From the NCBI RefSeq assembly GCF_041053105.1, contig NZ_CP163444.1, positions 4,836,001-4,900,000 on the forward strand: a stretch of 64,000 nucleotides of DNA, read 5' to 3'. The DNA is from Streptomyces sp. R44 (GTDB taxonomy: Bacteria > Actinomycetota > Actinomycetes > Streptomycetales > Streptomycetaceae). Positions 1 to 9,100 of this stretch are shown piece by piece (within the stretch, counting starts at the first letter, position 1; each line of letters begins with the position of its first letter). A program made the translations under genes and the position numbers. Below the pieces are notes generated by a model. The model was not told the origin of the DNA. It worked only from the letters and a program-made list of their open reading frames with translations, and did no database searches.

Positions 1-2029
1 GGTCGCCGGCCTCGATCGCGGCGTCCGTACCGGTGCCCATCGCCAGACCCAGGTCGGCCTGGGCGAGCGCGGCGGCGTCGTTCACGCCGTCGCCGACCAT
101 GGCGACCGAACGCCCCTCGCCCTGAAGGCGCTTGACCACGTCGACCTTGTCCTGCGGCATGACCTCCGCGATGACCTCGTCGATGCCGACCTCGGCGGCG
201 ACGGACTCGGCGACCGCCTTGTTGTCACCGGTCAGCAGGATCGGCGTGAGACCGAGGGCGCGCAGCCGCCTGATGGCCTCGGCGCTGGTCTCCTTGACGG
301 CGTCCGCGACCTCCAGGACCGCGCGCGCCTTGCCGTCCCAGGCGACCGCGATGGCCGTCTTGCCGGCCTGCTCGGCCTCGTCCTTCGCCGCCTTGAGCCC
401 GGCCGGGAGGGTCATGGCCCACTCTTCGAGCAGCTTCTCGCGGCCGACGAGGACGGCGTGGCCCTCGACGACGCCCTGGACACCGAGGCCGGGGACGTTC
501 GCGAAGTCCTCGGGGGTGGGCAGGGTGCCGACCTTGGCGGCGGCGCCGGTGGCGACGGCCTGGGCGATCGGGTGCTCGGAGGAGTGCTCCAGGGCGCCGG
601 CGAGGCGCAGGACGTCGGTCTCGTCGGCGCCCTCGGCGGTGTGGACCTTGATGAGGGTCATCCGGCCGGTGGTGACGGTGCCGGTCTTGTCGAGGACGAT
701 CGTGTCGACCTTGCGGGTGGTCTCCAGGACCTCGGGCCCCTTGATGAGGATGCCGAGCTGGGCGCCGCGGCCGGTGCCGACCATGAGGGCGGTCGGGGTG
801 GCCAGGCCGAGGGCGCAGGGGCAGGCGATGATCAGGACGGCGACGGCGGCGGTGAAGGCGGCGGTGAGGCCCTGCCCCGTGCCGAGCCAGAAGCCGAGGG
901 TGCCGAGCGCGAGGGCGATGACGATCGGCACGAAGACGGCCGAGATCTTGTCGGCGAGGCGCTGGGCGGCGGCCTTGCCGTTCTGGGCGTCCTCGACGAG
1001 CTTGGCCATGCGGGCGAGCTGGGTGTCGGAGCCGACGCGGGTGGCCTCGACGACGAGACGGCCGCCGGCGTTCAGGGTGGCGCCGGTGACGGCGTCGCCG
1101 ACGGAGACCTCGACGGGCACGGACTCACCGGTGAGCATGGAGGCGTCGACGGCGGAGGAGCCCTCGACGACGGTGCCGTCGGTGGCGATCTTCTCGCCGG
1201 GGCGGACCAGGAAGCGGTCCCCGACCTGGAGTTCGGCGGTCGGTACGGTGACCTCGCGGCCGTTCTTGAGGACGGTCACCTCCTTGGCGCCCAGCTGCAT
1301 CAGCGCCTTGAGCGCGGCGCCCGCCTTGCGCTTCGAGCGGGCCTCGAAGTACCGGCCGGCCAGGATGAAGGCGGTGACGCCGGCCGCGGCCTCCAGGTAG
1401 ATGTTCCCGGCGCCGTCGGTGCGGGCGATCGTGAACTCGAAGGGGTGCGTCATCCCCGGCGTACCGGCGGTCCCGAAGAACAGCGCCCACAGCGACCAGA
1501 GGAACGCGGCGATCGTGCCGACCGAGATCAGCGTGTCCATGGTGGCCGCGCCGTGCCGGGCGTTGGTCCAGGCGGCCTTGTGGAAGGGCCAGGCGGCGTA
1601 GACGACGACCGGCGCGGCGAGCGTGAGGCTCAGCCACTGCCAGTACTCGATCTGCAGCGCCGGGACCATCGCCATCGCGATGACGGGCACGGCGAGCGAG
1701 ACGGCGGTGATCAGCCGCTGCCTGAGGGGCCGCAGCTCCTCGTCGGCCTTCTCCTCGTCGGTGGGGCCGTCGGTGTCGCCGCCGGCCGCGGGTCGCTCGG
1801 GCCGGGGCTCCTGGGCGGTGTATCCGGTGGCCTCGACGGTGGCGATCAGGTCGGCGACGTCGATGTCGGCGTCGAAGGTGACCTTCGCCTTCTCGGTGGC
1901 GTAGTTGACGGTGGCCTCGACCCCGTCCATGCGGTTGAGCTTCTTCTCGATGCGGGCCGCGCACGAGGCGCAGGTCATGCCGCCGATGGCGAGCTCGACC
2001 TGGGCGGTGCCCGGAGTGGTCGTGGTCAT
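1..2029 (-). CDS. copA: Copper-translocating P1B-type ATPase (CopA-like), C-terminus beyond window
   Basis: Membrane pump that exports Cu(I) from the cytoplasm using ATP. The reading frame starts at ATG 2029 and stays open to the window edge, so about 676 codons are present; the end of the hydrolase domain and the last membrane helices are missing. Visible in order: an N-terminal heavy-metal-associated domain with GMTCASC (Cys 20 and 23), membrane helices, the actuator TGES motif, the CPC metal motif in ACPCAL, the phosphorylation motif DKTGT (Asp about 447), an SEHP motif and the GDGVNDA hinge. CPC plus the CxxC domain points to Cu(I)/Ag(I). It lies downstream of copZ on the same strand, so the two are probably co-transcribed from the CsoR-like promoter region near 2530-2630. 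Confidence 0.95.
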   Translation of the reverse strand, partial: MTTTTPGTAQVELAIGGMTCASCAARIEKKLNRMDGVEATVNYATEKAKVTFDADIDVADLIATVEATGYTAQEPRPERPAAGGDTDGPTDEEKADEELRPLRQRLITAVSLAVPVIAMAMVPALQIEYWQWLSLTLAAPVVVYAAWPFHKAAWTNARHGAATMDTLISVGTIAAFLWSLWALFFGTAGTPGMTHPFEFTIARTDGAGNIYLEAAAGVTAFILAGRYFEARSKRKAGAALKALMQLGAKEVTVLKNGREVTVPTAELQVGDRFLVRPGEKIATDGTVVEGSSAVDASMLTGESVPVEVSVGDAVTGATLNAGGRLVVEATRVGSDTQLARMAKLVEDAQNGKAAAQRLADKISAVFVPIVIALALGTLGFWLGTGQGLTAAFTAAVAVLIIACPCALGLATPTALMVGTGRGAQLGILIKGPEVLETTRKVDTIVLDKTGTVTTGRMTLIKVHTAEGADETDVLRLAGALEHSSEHPIAQAVATGAAAKVGTLPTPEDFANVPGLGVQGVVEGHAVLVGREKLLEEWAMTLPAGLKAAKDEAEQAGKTAIAVAWDGKARAVLEVADAVKETSAEAIRRLRALGLTPILLTGDNKAVAESVAAEVGIDEVIAEVMPQDKVDVVKRLQGEGRSVAMVGDGVNDAAALAQADLGLAMGTGTDAAIEAGD

Positions 2030-2060
2030 TTCCTGCTCCTCGGTGTAGCGGGTTCGGGGG

Positions 2061-2124
2061 CCGGGGCCCTGGGGGTCCCTCCTGCTCCAGCGAAGCCGAG
2101 AGCTTGGGGGAGGCCGGGCCCCGG
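2061..2124. repeat. Intergenic hairpin with common Streptomyces repeat
   Basis: Nine-base arms CCGGGGCCC (2061-2069) and GGGCCCCGG (2116-2124) flank a 31-base element at 2082-2112 that recurs in opposite orientation at 27096-27126 with one mismatch. It lies between copZ and copA, both on the minus strand. It could attenuate copZ-copA read-through, or simply be one of the dispersed intergenic hairpins seen in Streptomyces genomes. That role is inferred. Confidence 0.6.
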
Positions 2125-2221
2125 CGGCCGGGGTGGTGCGGGCGGGTGTCCGCCTGCCGGGCGGACCGTCGGGTACCGGGACGGGGGACGCCGGTGGGGA
2201 GTCGGTCTGCCCGGCGGCGGA

Positions 2222-2503
2222 TCAGGCCCGGCCGGTCAGCTCGTAGCCCGCGTCGTCGACGGCCGCGGTGATCGCGGCGTCGTCGGGCTCGCCGCCGGTG
2301 GTCACGGTCACCAGGCCGCCGGCGACGTCGACGTCGACGGAGATGACGCCGTCGAGGGCGCTGACGGACTTGGTGATCGCGGACTTGCAGTGGCCGCAGG
2401 TCATGCCGCTGACGGCGTAGACGGTGACGGTGCTGTCGGCGACCGCGACGGCGGTGGTCTCCGTGGTGGAGCAGCTGTTGTCGGGGGTGCAGCAGGAGCC
2501 CAT
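2222..2503 (-). CDS. copZ: Copper chaperone, heavy-metal-associated domain (CopZ-like)
   Basis: A 93-residue soluble copper chaperone that would bind Cu(I) and pass it to the neighbouring CopA ATPase or the CsoR sensor. The HMA fold covers roughly residues 27-90, with the binding motif GMTCGHC (Cys 36 and 39). The N-terminus MGSCCTPDNSC adds three more cysteines, which is unusual and may give a second metal site. ATG 2503 was chosen over upstream in-frame codons because a strong GAGGAGG ribosome site precedes it and the upstream part contains the operator palindromes. Transcription toward copA suggests one operon. Confidence 0.92.
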   Translation of the reverse strand: MGSCCTPDNSCSTTETTAVAVADSTVTVYAVSGMTCGHCKSAITKSVSALDGVISVDVDVAGGLVTVTTGGEPDDAAITAAVDDAGYELTGRA

Positions 2504-2533
2504 GGCTTCCTCCTCGGTCGGGTTCTCGTGGCG

Positions 2534-2633
2534 ATACCCTCGGGGGGTATCTGCGAACGAGTCCATGTATACCCCCGGGTGGTATCCGACCGCAAGCATG
2601 GATCCGACTTGACTTGATACCCCCCAGGGGTAT
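2534..2633. promoter_or_regulatory. Three CsoR-like 17-bp operator palindromes
   Basis: Three near-perfect 17-bp palindromes of the form ATACCCYnnGGGGTAT lie in the divergent gap between copZ and the His-rich exported protein: 2534-2550 ATACCCTCGGGGGGTAT, 2569-2585 ATACCCCCGGGTGGTAT and 2617-2633 ATACCCCCCAGGGGTAT. Their centres are 35 and 48 bp apart. The pattern matches the TACCCC/GGGGTA boxes bound by the copper-sensing repressor CsoR. No csoR gene is in the window, so the repressor would act in trans. Copper induction of both transcription directions is inferred. Confidence 0.85.
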
Positions 2634-2699
2634 GGTGAAGTGCATCGGGCGAACGAATCCCCGGCCCGCCCACGCCACCGCACGTACGGGAGAGCAGCC

Positions 2700-3671
2700 A
2701 TGAACACCGGAGTGAAGATCACTGCCTTTGCCGCCGCGCTCGCCGCGACCTTCGGGACCGCGTACGGGGTCGGCAAGGGGGTCGGCCCCGTGGAGGAGCC
2801 GCAGAAGGCGGGCCACGGCGAGCACGCCGCGCAGGAACCGCAGAAGAAGCCGGGCCACGAGGGCCACGGAGAGGAGGCGACGACGGCGGCCGCATCGCTC
2901 CCGGGCGGCCTTCAGATCTCCCAGGACGGCTACACCCTGGCCCTGGAGACCCCGACCCCCGCCGCCGGCCGCAGCACCCTGAAGTTCTCCATCAAGGACG
3001 CGGCCGGCAGGAAGGTCACCGCCTTCACCACCGAGCACGGCAAGGAGCTGCACTTCATCGTCGCCTCCCGCGACCTCGACACCTTCCGCCACCTCCACCC
3101 GGTGAAGGCCGCCGACGGCACCTGGTCGGTGGACGCGGACCTGCCGGCCGCCGGCGGCTACAAGGCCTTCGCCGACTTCAAGCCGGCCGCGCCCGGCGCC
3201 AAGGGCGTCACGCTGGGTGCGGACCTCTCGGTCCCCGGGGCGTACGCCCCGAAGCCGCTGCCCGCCGTCGCCCCGACCGCGACGGTCGACGGCTACCAGG
3301 TCCGCCTGGGCGGCGTCCTGGACCCGGGCAAGGCGGGCGAGCTCCGCCTCACGGTCACCAAGGGCGGAAAGCCCGTCACCGACCTGCAGCCGTACCTCGG
3401 CGCGTACGGCCACCTCGTCGCCCTCCGCGACGGCGACCTCGCCTACCTCCACGTCCACCCGAACGAGGGCGGCCCCGGCCCGGACGTCTCCTTCACGGCG
3501 ACGGCCCCCAGCGCCGGCACGTACCGCCTGTTCCTCGACTTCCAGCACGAGGGCAAGGTCCGCACGGCGTCCTTCACGGTGACGGCGGGCGCGACGGGGA
3601 AGGCGCCGGCGCCGGCCGCGACAGGGTCGGGTGAGGCGGGGCACGATGCGGGAGGTCACGCGCACGGCTAA
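2700..3671 (+). CDS. Exported/membrane-anchored His-rich protein, probable copper-binding
   Basis: 323 residues, no family name recognised with certainty. An N-terminal hydrophobic stretch (about residues 5-24) looks like a signal peptide or single anchor. It is followed by His-rich segments (GHGEH, GHEGHGEE) and two beta-rich halves, each with a histidine motif (FRHLHP near 120, YLHVHP near 245). The tail ends HDAGGHAHG. The repeated HxH patterns, the position opposite copZ-copA and the shared CsoR-like operators suggest extracytoplasmic copper binding. ATG 2700 was chosen because the upstream open frame runs through the operator and a GGGAGAG ribosome site precedes this ATG. Confidence 0.8.
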   Translation: MNTGVKITAFAAALAATFGTAYGVGKGVGPVEEPQKAGHGEHAAQEPQKKPGHEGHGEEATTAAASLPGGLQISQDGYTLALETPTPAAGRSTLKFSIKDAAGRKVTAFTTEHGKELHFIVASRDLDTFRHLHPVKAADGTWSVDADLPAAGGYKAFADFKPAAPGAKGVTLGADLSVPGAYAPKPLPAVAPTATVDGYQVRLGGVLDPGKAGELRLTVTKGGKPVTDLQPYLGAYGHLVALRDGDLAYLHVHPNEGGPGPDVSFTATAPSAGTYRLFLDFQHEGKVRTASFTVTAGATGKAPAPAATGSGEAGHDAGGHAHG

Positions 3672-3722
3672 TCTGGTCATTGGACTAGACCTGTAGTCGT
3701 CATTCATGGAGGAATGGGCGAG

Positions 3723-4415
3723 ATGAGCAACCGTGCTGTCCTTGAGGTGATCGCCCTCGACGAGGAAGACGCGGTCGCTGCCCAGACCGGTGGCGCCGAC
3801 CGGCTCGAACTCGTCACCGACATGGCCGCGGACGGCCTCACCCCGTCCACGGCGTCCTTCACCGCCATCCGGGCCGCCGTCGACATCCCGCTGCGCGTGA
3901 TGCTCCGCCTCGCCGACGGCTTCGCGGCCGGCGACGTCGACGCCCTGGTCGGCCGGGCGGAGGAACTCCGCTCGGCGGGCGCCGACGAGTTCGTCCTCGG
4001 CTTCCTCACGCCGGACGGCGAACCGGACCTGGTCGCGGTGGAGCGCCTCATCGCCGTCCTGGACGGCTGCCGCTGGACCTTCCACCGGGCGATCGACCGC
4101 GCCGCCGACCGCGACGGCCTCCGCAAGCGCCTCGCGGACCTGCCCGGCCTCGACACCTACCTGACGGCGGGCTCCGCCACCGGCGTCGACGACGGCCTCG
4201 CCACCCTGAAGGCCGAAGCCGCCCGCACGGGCGAGCCGGGCTACGAGCCCCAGATCCTCGTCGGCGGCGGCCTCCGCCTCGACCACCTCCCGACCCTCCG
4301 CACGGCCGGCCTCACCGCCTTCCACATCGGCGGCGCGGCCCGCCCCCAGGGCTGGACCCACCCGGTCTCGTCGGAAGCGGTACGCACGTGGCGCGAGGCG
4401 GTCGACACCCCGTAG
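3723..4415 (+). CDS. cutC: Copper homeostasis protein CutC
   Basis: A 230-residue TIM-barrel protein of the CutC family. Family signatures visible are GADRLELV near the N-terminus, DGLTPS, FHRAID in the middle and the GGG/FHIGG segments near the end. CutC has been linked to copper tolerance, but its biochemical role remains unclear in the family. It follows the His-rich exported protein by about 50 bp on the same strand, which fits a copper locus. An ATG also exists at 3714, but GGAGG at 3708-3712 is too close to it and well placed for ATG 3723. Confidence 0.93.
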   Translation: MSNRAVLEVIALDEEDAVAAQTGGADRLELVTDMAADGLTPSTASFTAIRAAVDIPLRVMLRLADGFAAGDVDALVGRAEELRSAGADEFVLGFLTPDGEPDLVAVERLIAVLDGCRWTFHRAIDRAADRDGLRKRLADLPGLDTYLTAGSATGVDDGLATLKAEAARTGEPGYEPQILVGGGLRLDHLPTLRTAGLTAFHIGGAARPQGWTHPVSSEAVRTWREAVDTP

Positions 4416-4418
4416 CCG

Positions 4419-5009
4419 CTATCCGGGCAGCCGCTCCCGGTTTCGCCAGGCGGATTCCCAGCGGCGGGTCAGGGACGGGTAGACGATCAGGTGGCGGAAC
4501 GGGGCGATCAGGGTCATGTAGAAGCGGCCGAGGCGGCCGTTGGGCTTCACCAGGACCGCCATGCGCAGTTCGTGGTCGCCCGCGGGCGTCCGTACCCAGC
4601 CCAGGTGCATGATCCCGTGGACCGTCGAGTTCGCCAGCTCGCCGGCGCTCTCGTCGTGGAGTTCGTAGAGGGGTGTGAACGGGCTGCCCTCGGGGGCGGG
4701 GGGTGCCGTCGACGTCAGCTCCTCCGGCATGCGCTCGCGCACCGGCCGGACCCGGGTGCCGAGGCCCGCCTGCTCCTTGTCCCAGCCGAGCAGGGCGCCG
4801 AGCTTCCAGCGCACCGCGAACAGGAACCGGGTGGCCGGGGACTGCCGGGCGAAGCCGCCGTCCGCCAGCATCGCGGCGAGCATCACCGGGAAGTCGTCGG
4901 GCCCCGCGCCCGGCGTCCGGTAGGACCACACGTCCAGGGTCGTGAAGTCGGGGGCGTACTCGTGGATCCGCCACGGTCGGCCGGTGTGCTCGCTGACGGG
5001 AAGTCTCAT
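4419..5009 (-). CDS. DUF2867 family protein
   Basis: 196 residues resembling DUF2867 proteins: an early EYAPDF.TLDVWSYRTPG block, a central region with HGIMHLGWV and a C-terminal LIAPFRHLIVYPSL block. Its function is not established; the fold may bind hydrophobic ligands. ATG 5009 follows an AGGAGA ribosome site. It is divergent from a TetR regulator, and two 16-bp palindromes sit between them, so it is the likely target of that regulator. The open frame extends upstream through those palindromes, which argues against longer starts. Confidence 0.8.
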   Translation of the reverse strand: MRLPVSEHTGRPWRIHEYAPDFTTLDVWSYRTPGAGPDDFPVMLAAMLADGGFARQSPATRFLFAVRWKLGALLGWDKEQAGLGTRVRPVRERMPEELTSTAPPAPEGSPFTPLYELHDESAGELANSTVHGIMHLGWVRTPAGDHELRMAVLVKPNGRLGRFYMTLIAPFRHLIVYPSLTRRWESAWRNRERLPG

Positions 5010-5036
5010 GACCGCTGCCGCCTTTCTCCTGCGTTC

Positions 5037-5096
5037 TATACGCTTGCGTATAACGACGAGGCCAACGATGCCAGACCTGATGTACGGAGGCGTACA
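5037..5096. promoter_or_regulatory. Paired 16-bp palindromes, probable TetR operators
   Basis: TATACGCTTGCGTATA at 5037-5052 (perfect 7-bp arms) and TGTACGGAGGCGTACA at 5081-5096 (perfect 6-bp arms) lie in the 116-bp divergent gap between the DUF2867 gene and the TetR gene, centres 44 bp apart (about four helical turns). Both share a TACG/CGTA core. This is the typical layout for an autoregulating TetR protein. Confidence 0.75.
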
Positions 5097-5125
5097 TTCG
5101 GTCGCCGAGTGAGGGAGGGCACACC

Positions 5126-5707
5126 GTGGGCGCCGCACGCACACCGCGCGAACGCTGGGTGGAGGAAGGACTGACCGTTCTCGCGGACGGCGGGCCCGAC
5201 GCCGTCCGCGTCGAAGCCCTCGCCAAGCGCCTCGGCGTCACCAAAGGCGGCTTCTACGGGTACTTCGCCGACCGCGACGCCCTCCTCGCCGCCATGCTCG
5301 ACACCTGGGAGCGCGAGGCCGCCGACCAGGTCGTCGAGCGGGTCCGGCAGGAACCGGACGGCGACCCCAGGGCCCTCATCACCCTCGCCGGCATGCTCAC
5401 CTTCTCCGGCGAACGCCTCCGCCCCATCGACCTCGCCGTCCGCGACTGGGCCCGGCGCGACGAGGCCGTCGCCGCGCGCCTGCGCCGGGTCGACAACCGG
5501 CGCATGGAGCTGCTCCGCGAGATGATCGGCACCTTCTGCTCCGACCCCGACGAGGTCGAGGCCCGCAGCCTGCTCGCCTTCTGCGTGGCCATCGGGCACC
5601 ACTTCCTCGCCGCCGACCACCAGGGCCGTAGCCGCGCCGAGGTGCTCGCCCGGGCTGGCGATCTCATCCTGGACCGGCCTCAATCCCCTGGTCCGAACGG
5701 CACGTGA
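5126..5707 (+). CDS. TetR/AcrR family transcriptional regulator
   Basis: 193 residues. The N-terminal helix-turn-helix is clear: ALAKRLGVTKGGFYGYFADRD covers the recognition helix and following turn (about residues 30-50). The rest is helical ligand-binding domain. Start GTG 5126 has a GAGGGAGGG ribosome site. It probably represses the divergent DUF2867 gene and itself through the paired palindromes at 5037-5096. Its stop overlaps GTGA with a possible in-frame start of the next gene at 5704, but an ATG at 5725 is preferred for that gene. Confidence 0.9.
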   Translation: MGAARTPRERWVEEGLTVLADGGPDAVRVEALAKRLGVTKGGFYGYFADRDALLAAMLDTWEREAADQVVERVRQEPDGDPRALITLAGMLTFSGERLRPIDLAVRDWARRDEAVAARLRRVDNRRMELLREMIGTFCSDPDEVEARSLLAFCVAIGHHFLAADHQGRSRAEVLARAGDLILDRPQSPGPNGT

Positions 5708-5724
5708 TCGCTAGCCTCGCGCGC

Positions 5725-6612
5725 ATGACCTCCACCGGTATCGACGCCGCCCTCGTCCAGCGGCTCATCGCCGCCCAGTTCCCCGACTGGGCGGGGCTTC
5801 CCGTACGGGAGGTCGACTCGGCCGGCACCGACAACGCCATGTTCCGGCTGGGGGACGCGTACGCCGTACGCCTGCCCAAGGCCGACTGGGCGGTCGGGCA
5901 GGCCGAGAAGGAACAGCGCTGGCTGCCCCGCCTCGCCCCGCACCTCACCCTCCCCGTCCCCGTGCCCCTCGGTCACGGAGTGCCGGGGGAGGGGTACGAC
6001 CGCGCCTGGTCGGTGTTCGCCTGGCTCGACGGCGACGACGCCCACAACGCCCCGCTCGCCGATCTCGCCCACACCGCCGTCGAGTTGGGCCGCTTCGGTC
6101 ACGCCCTGCGCTCCGTCGACGCCGCCGGCGGCCCCGCCACCTCCCGCGGCGGCCCGGTCACCGGCTGGGAGGACGGCGCCATGGTCCCCGCCCTCCGGGC
6201 ACTCGGCGCCGACGGCACGATCGACGCCGAACTCGCCACCGCCGCCTGGGAGTCCGTGCTCCGGCTCCCGCAGTGGGACGGCCCGCCCGTCTGGGTCCAC
6301 GGCGACCTGCTGCCGGGCAACCTCCTCGGCCGCGACGGCCGCCTCAGCGCCGTCATCGACTTCGGAGCCCTCGGTACGGGGGACCCCGCCTGCGACACCA
6401 TGCCCGCCTGGACCCTGCTCACCGCCGAGACCCGCCCCCTCTTCCGCGAGGCCGCCCGGGTCGACGACGCCACCTGGGCGCGCGGCCGGGGCTGGGCCCT
6501 GGTCTGGGGCGTCGTGACCGAGCACTACTACCGCGGGAAGAACCCGGTCCTCGCCACGATCGCCCACCGCAGCCACACGGAGGCCCTCGCCGAGTACGCG
6601 GCCGTGCTGTAG
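5725..6612 (+). CDS. Aminoglycoside phosphotransferase-family kinase
   Basis: 295 residues with the APH kinase fold: an N-terminal lobe with VRLPKADWAVG (ATP-binding lysine), the catalytic loop VHGDLLPGNLL (catalytic Asp, metal Asn) and the IDFG motif that binds magnesium. APH-like proteins phosphorylate antibiotics or small metabolites; the substrate here cannot be told from sequence. Start ATG 5725 is preceded at 7 bases by TAGCCT, so the message may be leaderless. An in-frame GTG at 5704 overlapping the TetR stop is the alternative. Confidence 0.85.
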   Translation: MTSTGIDAALVQRLIAAQFPDWAGLPVREVDSAGTDNAMFRLGDAYAVRLPKADWAVGQAEKEQRWLPRLAPHLTLPVPVPLGHGVPGEGYDRAWSVFAWLDGDDAHNAPLADLAHTAVELGRFGHALRSVDAAGGPATSRGGPVTGWEDGAMVPALRALGADGTIDAELATAAWESVLRLPQWDGPPVWVHGDLLPGNLLGRDGRLSAVIDFGALGTGDPACDTMPAWTLLTAETRPLFREAARVDDATWARGRGWALVWGVVTEHYYRGKNPVLATIAHRSHTEALAEYAAVL

Positions 6613-6656
6613 ACGTTCGCCGGCGGCGCAGGTACGGAGCTGAGCGCGGGCGGTCG

Positions 6657-7046
6657 TCAGCCCGCCACCAGCTCCACCTCGAACCCGTCCTCGTTCTCCA
6701 GGTACGCCGCGTAGTGGCCCTCGCCGCCCGCGTACGGATGCCGGTCGGCGAACATCAGCCGCCAGCCGTGCGCCGGCGCCTCGGCGGCGAGGGCGTCGAC
6801 GGCCGACCGGTCGCCGGCGTGGAAGGCCAGGTGGTTGAGGCCCGGCCGGAGGCGGTCGTGCGCGTCCGCCGTACGGGCCGGGGACTGCTCGACCACCAGG
6901 TAGCAGGAGCCGAGCGCCCAGCTGCGGCCGCCCTCCCAGGACTGGAACAGCGCGTAGCCGAGCGCCCCGAGCAGCCAGCCGAGGCTCCGCTCGGCCCGCT
7001 CCAGGTCACCCACCCACAGCTCGACGTGGTGCAGCGCCCCCCTCAC
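6657..7046 (-). CDS. VOC (glyoxalase/bleomycin-resistance fold) family protein
   Basis: 129 residues with the paired beta-alpha-beta-beta-beta pattern of the vicinal oxygen chelate fold. HHVELWVGDLERAE near the N-terminus and LNHLAFHAGDR and GFEVELVAG near the end carry the usual His and Glu metal ligands. The substrate is unknown. GTG 7046 overlaps the stop of the helicase gene (GTGA at 7043-7046), so it is translationally coupled to it. The open frame continues far upstream but only as a shadow of the helicase. Confidence 0.85.
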   Translation of the reverse strand: MRGALHHVELWVGDLERAERSLGWLLGALGYALFQSWEGGRSWALGSCYLVVEQSPARTADAHDRLRPGLNHLAFHAGDRSAVDALAAEAPAHGWRLMFADRHPYAGGEGHYAAYLENEDGFEVELVAG

Positions 7047-9100
7047 GCAGGGGTCCCCAACTGCTCGGGAACCGGCGCCGAGTGGACGACCGTCAGGCCG
7101 GACACGGCACGGGTCAGCGCCACGTACAGGCGCCGCAGGCCGGTCCGCTCGTCCGGTTCGCCGTCGACGACGGCCGCCGGCTCGTCCAGGACCACGTAGT
7201 CGTACTCCAGACCCTTCGCCAGCGAGGCCGGGACGAGGGTGAGCCGGGACTCGGCCGTCGTCTCCTCGCCGGGCGAGAGGTACGCGAGCCCCGCCGCCGT
7301 CAGCGCCTCCGCGAGCGGCGCGATCCGCGCGTCGGCGGCGATCAGGCCGATCGAGCCCTCGTGCGTCAGCGCCTCGACGCAGGCGGCGACGACGTCCTCG
7401 TCGAGGGCCTCGCTGGGGCGGACCTCCAGGGAGCCCGGGTTCTCCCGGACCGACTCCACCGCCGCGAGCCCCGGCGACATGTGCGGAAGGAGCCGCGAGG
7501 CGTACGCGATCACCTCGCGCGGCACGCGGAAGCCGGCGGTCAGCTCCTCCACCAGCGCCTCCGGCTTCCCCAGGTGCCCGAGCGCCTGCGCCCAGCTCTC
7601 CGTCGCCCACGGCGTCGTGCCCTGCGCCAGGTCGCCGAGGACCGTCGCCGAGCCGGTCGTGCAGCGGCGGCCCACCGCCCGGTACTGCATGGGGGACAGG
7701 TCCTGCGCCTCGTCGAGGACCACGTGCCCGAGCGAGTGCGTCCGCTCCACCAGGTCCTTCACCTCGTCGATGAGGACGGCGTCCGCCGCCGACCACTTCG
7801 CCGTCCTCACGCTCCGCGCCGGCTTCGCCCAGAGGAGCAGCTTCTGCTCGTCCTCGGTGAGCAGCCCCTCGGCGTGCTCGGCGAGGAAGTCGGCGTCGCT
7901 CAGCAGCCGCAGGACCAGCTTCGCGGGCTCGACGAGCGGCCAGCACTCCTTCACGACGGCCTTCACGGCCGTGTTCCGCGCGACGGCGTTCTGCACCCGG
8001 TCGTCGGGGGCCTCGCCGGCCTCCTCCATCCGGACCAGGACGGCGTGCGCGATGCGCTGCGGGAGGGCCTCGCGGGCGGCGCCGTACCGGATGTCGCGGT
8101 CGAGCAACTCCCGTACCATCTCCTCGATCTCGTACGCGGGAACCCGCCAGCGTCGCGAACCGCGCACGACCATCAAGGACTCCGTCGGCAGCGTCACGTG
8201 CGAGCGGACCGCCCGCCGCAGCACCTCCGCCATCCGGGCGTCGCCCTTCACGACCGCCGTCGCCGCCTCGTCCGTGCCCCGCACCTCCACGTGCGCGACG
8301 AGGTCGTCGACCGTCGCCTGCTGCACCTCCAGCTCGCCGAGCGCGGGCAGGACCTGCTCGATGTAGTGGAGGAAGGAACGGTTCGGCCCGATGACCAGGG
8401 TGCCGGTGCGGGCGAGCCGCTCCCGGTGCGCGTACAGCAGGTACGCGACACGGTGCAGGCCGACGGCGGTCTTTCCGGTCCCCGGTCCTCCCTGCACGCA
8501 CACCGTCCCCGACAGGTCGGAGCGGACGATCCCGTCCTGCTCCGGCTGGATCGTGGCGACGATGTCGCGCATCGGACCGACGCGGGGCCGCTCGATCTCC
8601 GCCTGGAGCAGCCGGCTGGTGTGTTCGAGCTCCTGAGGGTCGGAGAGGTGCTCGTCCTCGTACGCGGTGAGGTCGCCGCCCGTGTACCCGAAGCGGCGCC
8701 GCAGGCCGACGTCCTGCGGGTCCTTCTTCGAGGCCTGGTAGTACGGCTGGGAGACCGGCGCGCGCCAGTCGATGACCATCGGGTCGCCGTCGGCGTCGTG
8801 GACGTGCCGCCGGCCGATGTAGAACCGCTGCCCCTCCTGCGTGGTGTGCAGGTAGTCGAGGCGCCCGAAGAAGAGCGGGGTGTCCGCGAGGTCGGCGAGC
8901 GCCTTGATCCGGTCCTCGATCTGCCGCCCGAGGACCAGGGAGTTGACCCAGTTCGCGGTGACGTCCTTGATGTCGAGCGCCTCGACGTCCTCGCGCATCG
9001 CGCGCAGCGCGGCGCGGGAGGAGGTCAGATGGGCGCGCTCGCGCGCGAGCGGATCGTCGAGGGCGTCGGGAGCGTCGGATTCGGGCACGGACACGGACAC
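7043..9100 (-). CDS. HelD/HelR-family RNA polymerase-recycling helicase-like ATPase
   Basis: 685 residues, a superfamily 1 (UvrD-like) ATPase. Walker A is GGPGTGKT (about residues 204-211), the Walker B/DEAQD motif is VLDEAQDLSPMQ, and the C-terminal helicase lobe has GLEYDYVVLDEP and YVALTRA. The long N-terminal helical arm is typical of HelD, which binds RNA polymerase and removes stalled complexes. The Streptomyces relative HelR confers rifamycin tolerance and is controlled by a rifamycin-associated element. No such palindrome was found upstream, so HelD versus HelR is left open. GTG 9100 has GGAGG at 7 bases. Confidence 0.88.
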   Translation of the reverse strand: MSVSVPESDAPDALDDPLARERAHLTSSRAALRAMREDVEALDIKDVTANWVNSLVLGRQIEDRIKALADLADTPLFFGRLDYLHTTQEGQRFYIGRRHVHDADGDPMVIDWRAPVSQPYYQASKKDPQDVGLRRRFGYTGGDLTAYEDEHLSDPQELEHTSRLLQAEIERPRVGPMRDIVATIQPEQDGIVRSDLSGTVCVQGGPGTGKTAVGLHRVAYLLYAHRERLARTGTLVIGPNRSFLHYIEQVLPALGELEVQQATVDDLVAHVEVRGTDEAATAVVKGDARMAEVLRRAVRSHVTLPTESLMVVRGSRRWRVPAYEIEEMVRELLDRDIRYGAAREALPQRIAHAVLVRMEEAGEAPDDRVQNAVARNTAVKAVVKECWPLVEPAKLVLRLLSDADFLAEHAEGLLTEDEQKLLLWAKPARSVRTAKWSAADAVLIDEVKDLVERTHSLGHVVLDEAQDLSPMQYRAVGRRCTTGSATVLGDLAQGTTPWATESWAQALGHLGKPEALVEELTAGFRVPREVIAYASRLLPHMSPGLAAVESVRENPGSLEVRPSEALDEDVVAACVEALTHEGSIGLIAADARIAPLAEALTAAGLAYLSPGEETTAESRLTLVPASLAKGLEYDYVVLDEPAAVVDGEPDERTGLRRLYVALTRAVSGLTVVHSAPVPEQLGTPA

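Noticed and set aside
1125..4361. Very long minus-strand open frame (over 1000 codons) across the copper region
   Set aside because: Arg/Gly/Ala/Asp-rich shadow of real genes in high-GC DNA; it crosses the copZ, exported-protein and cutC genes with no recognisable domain.
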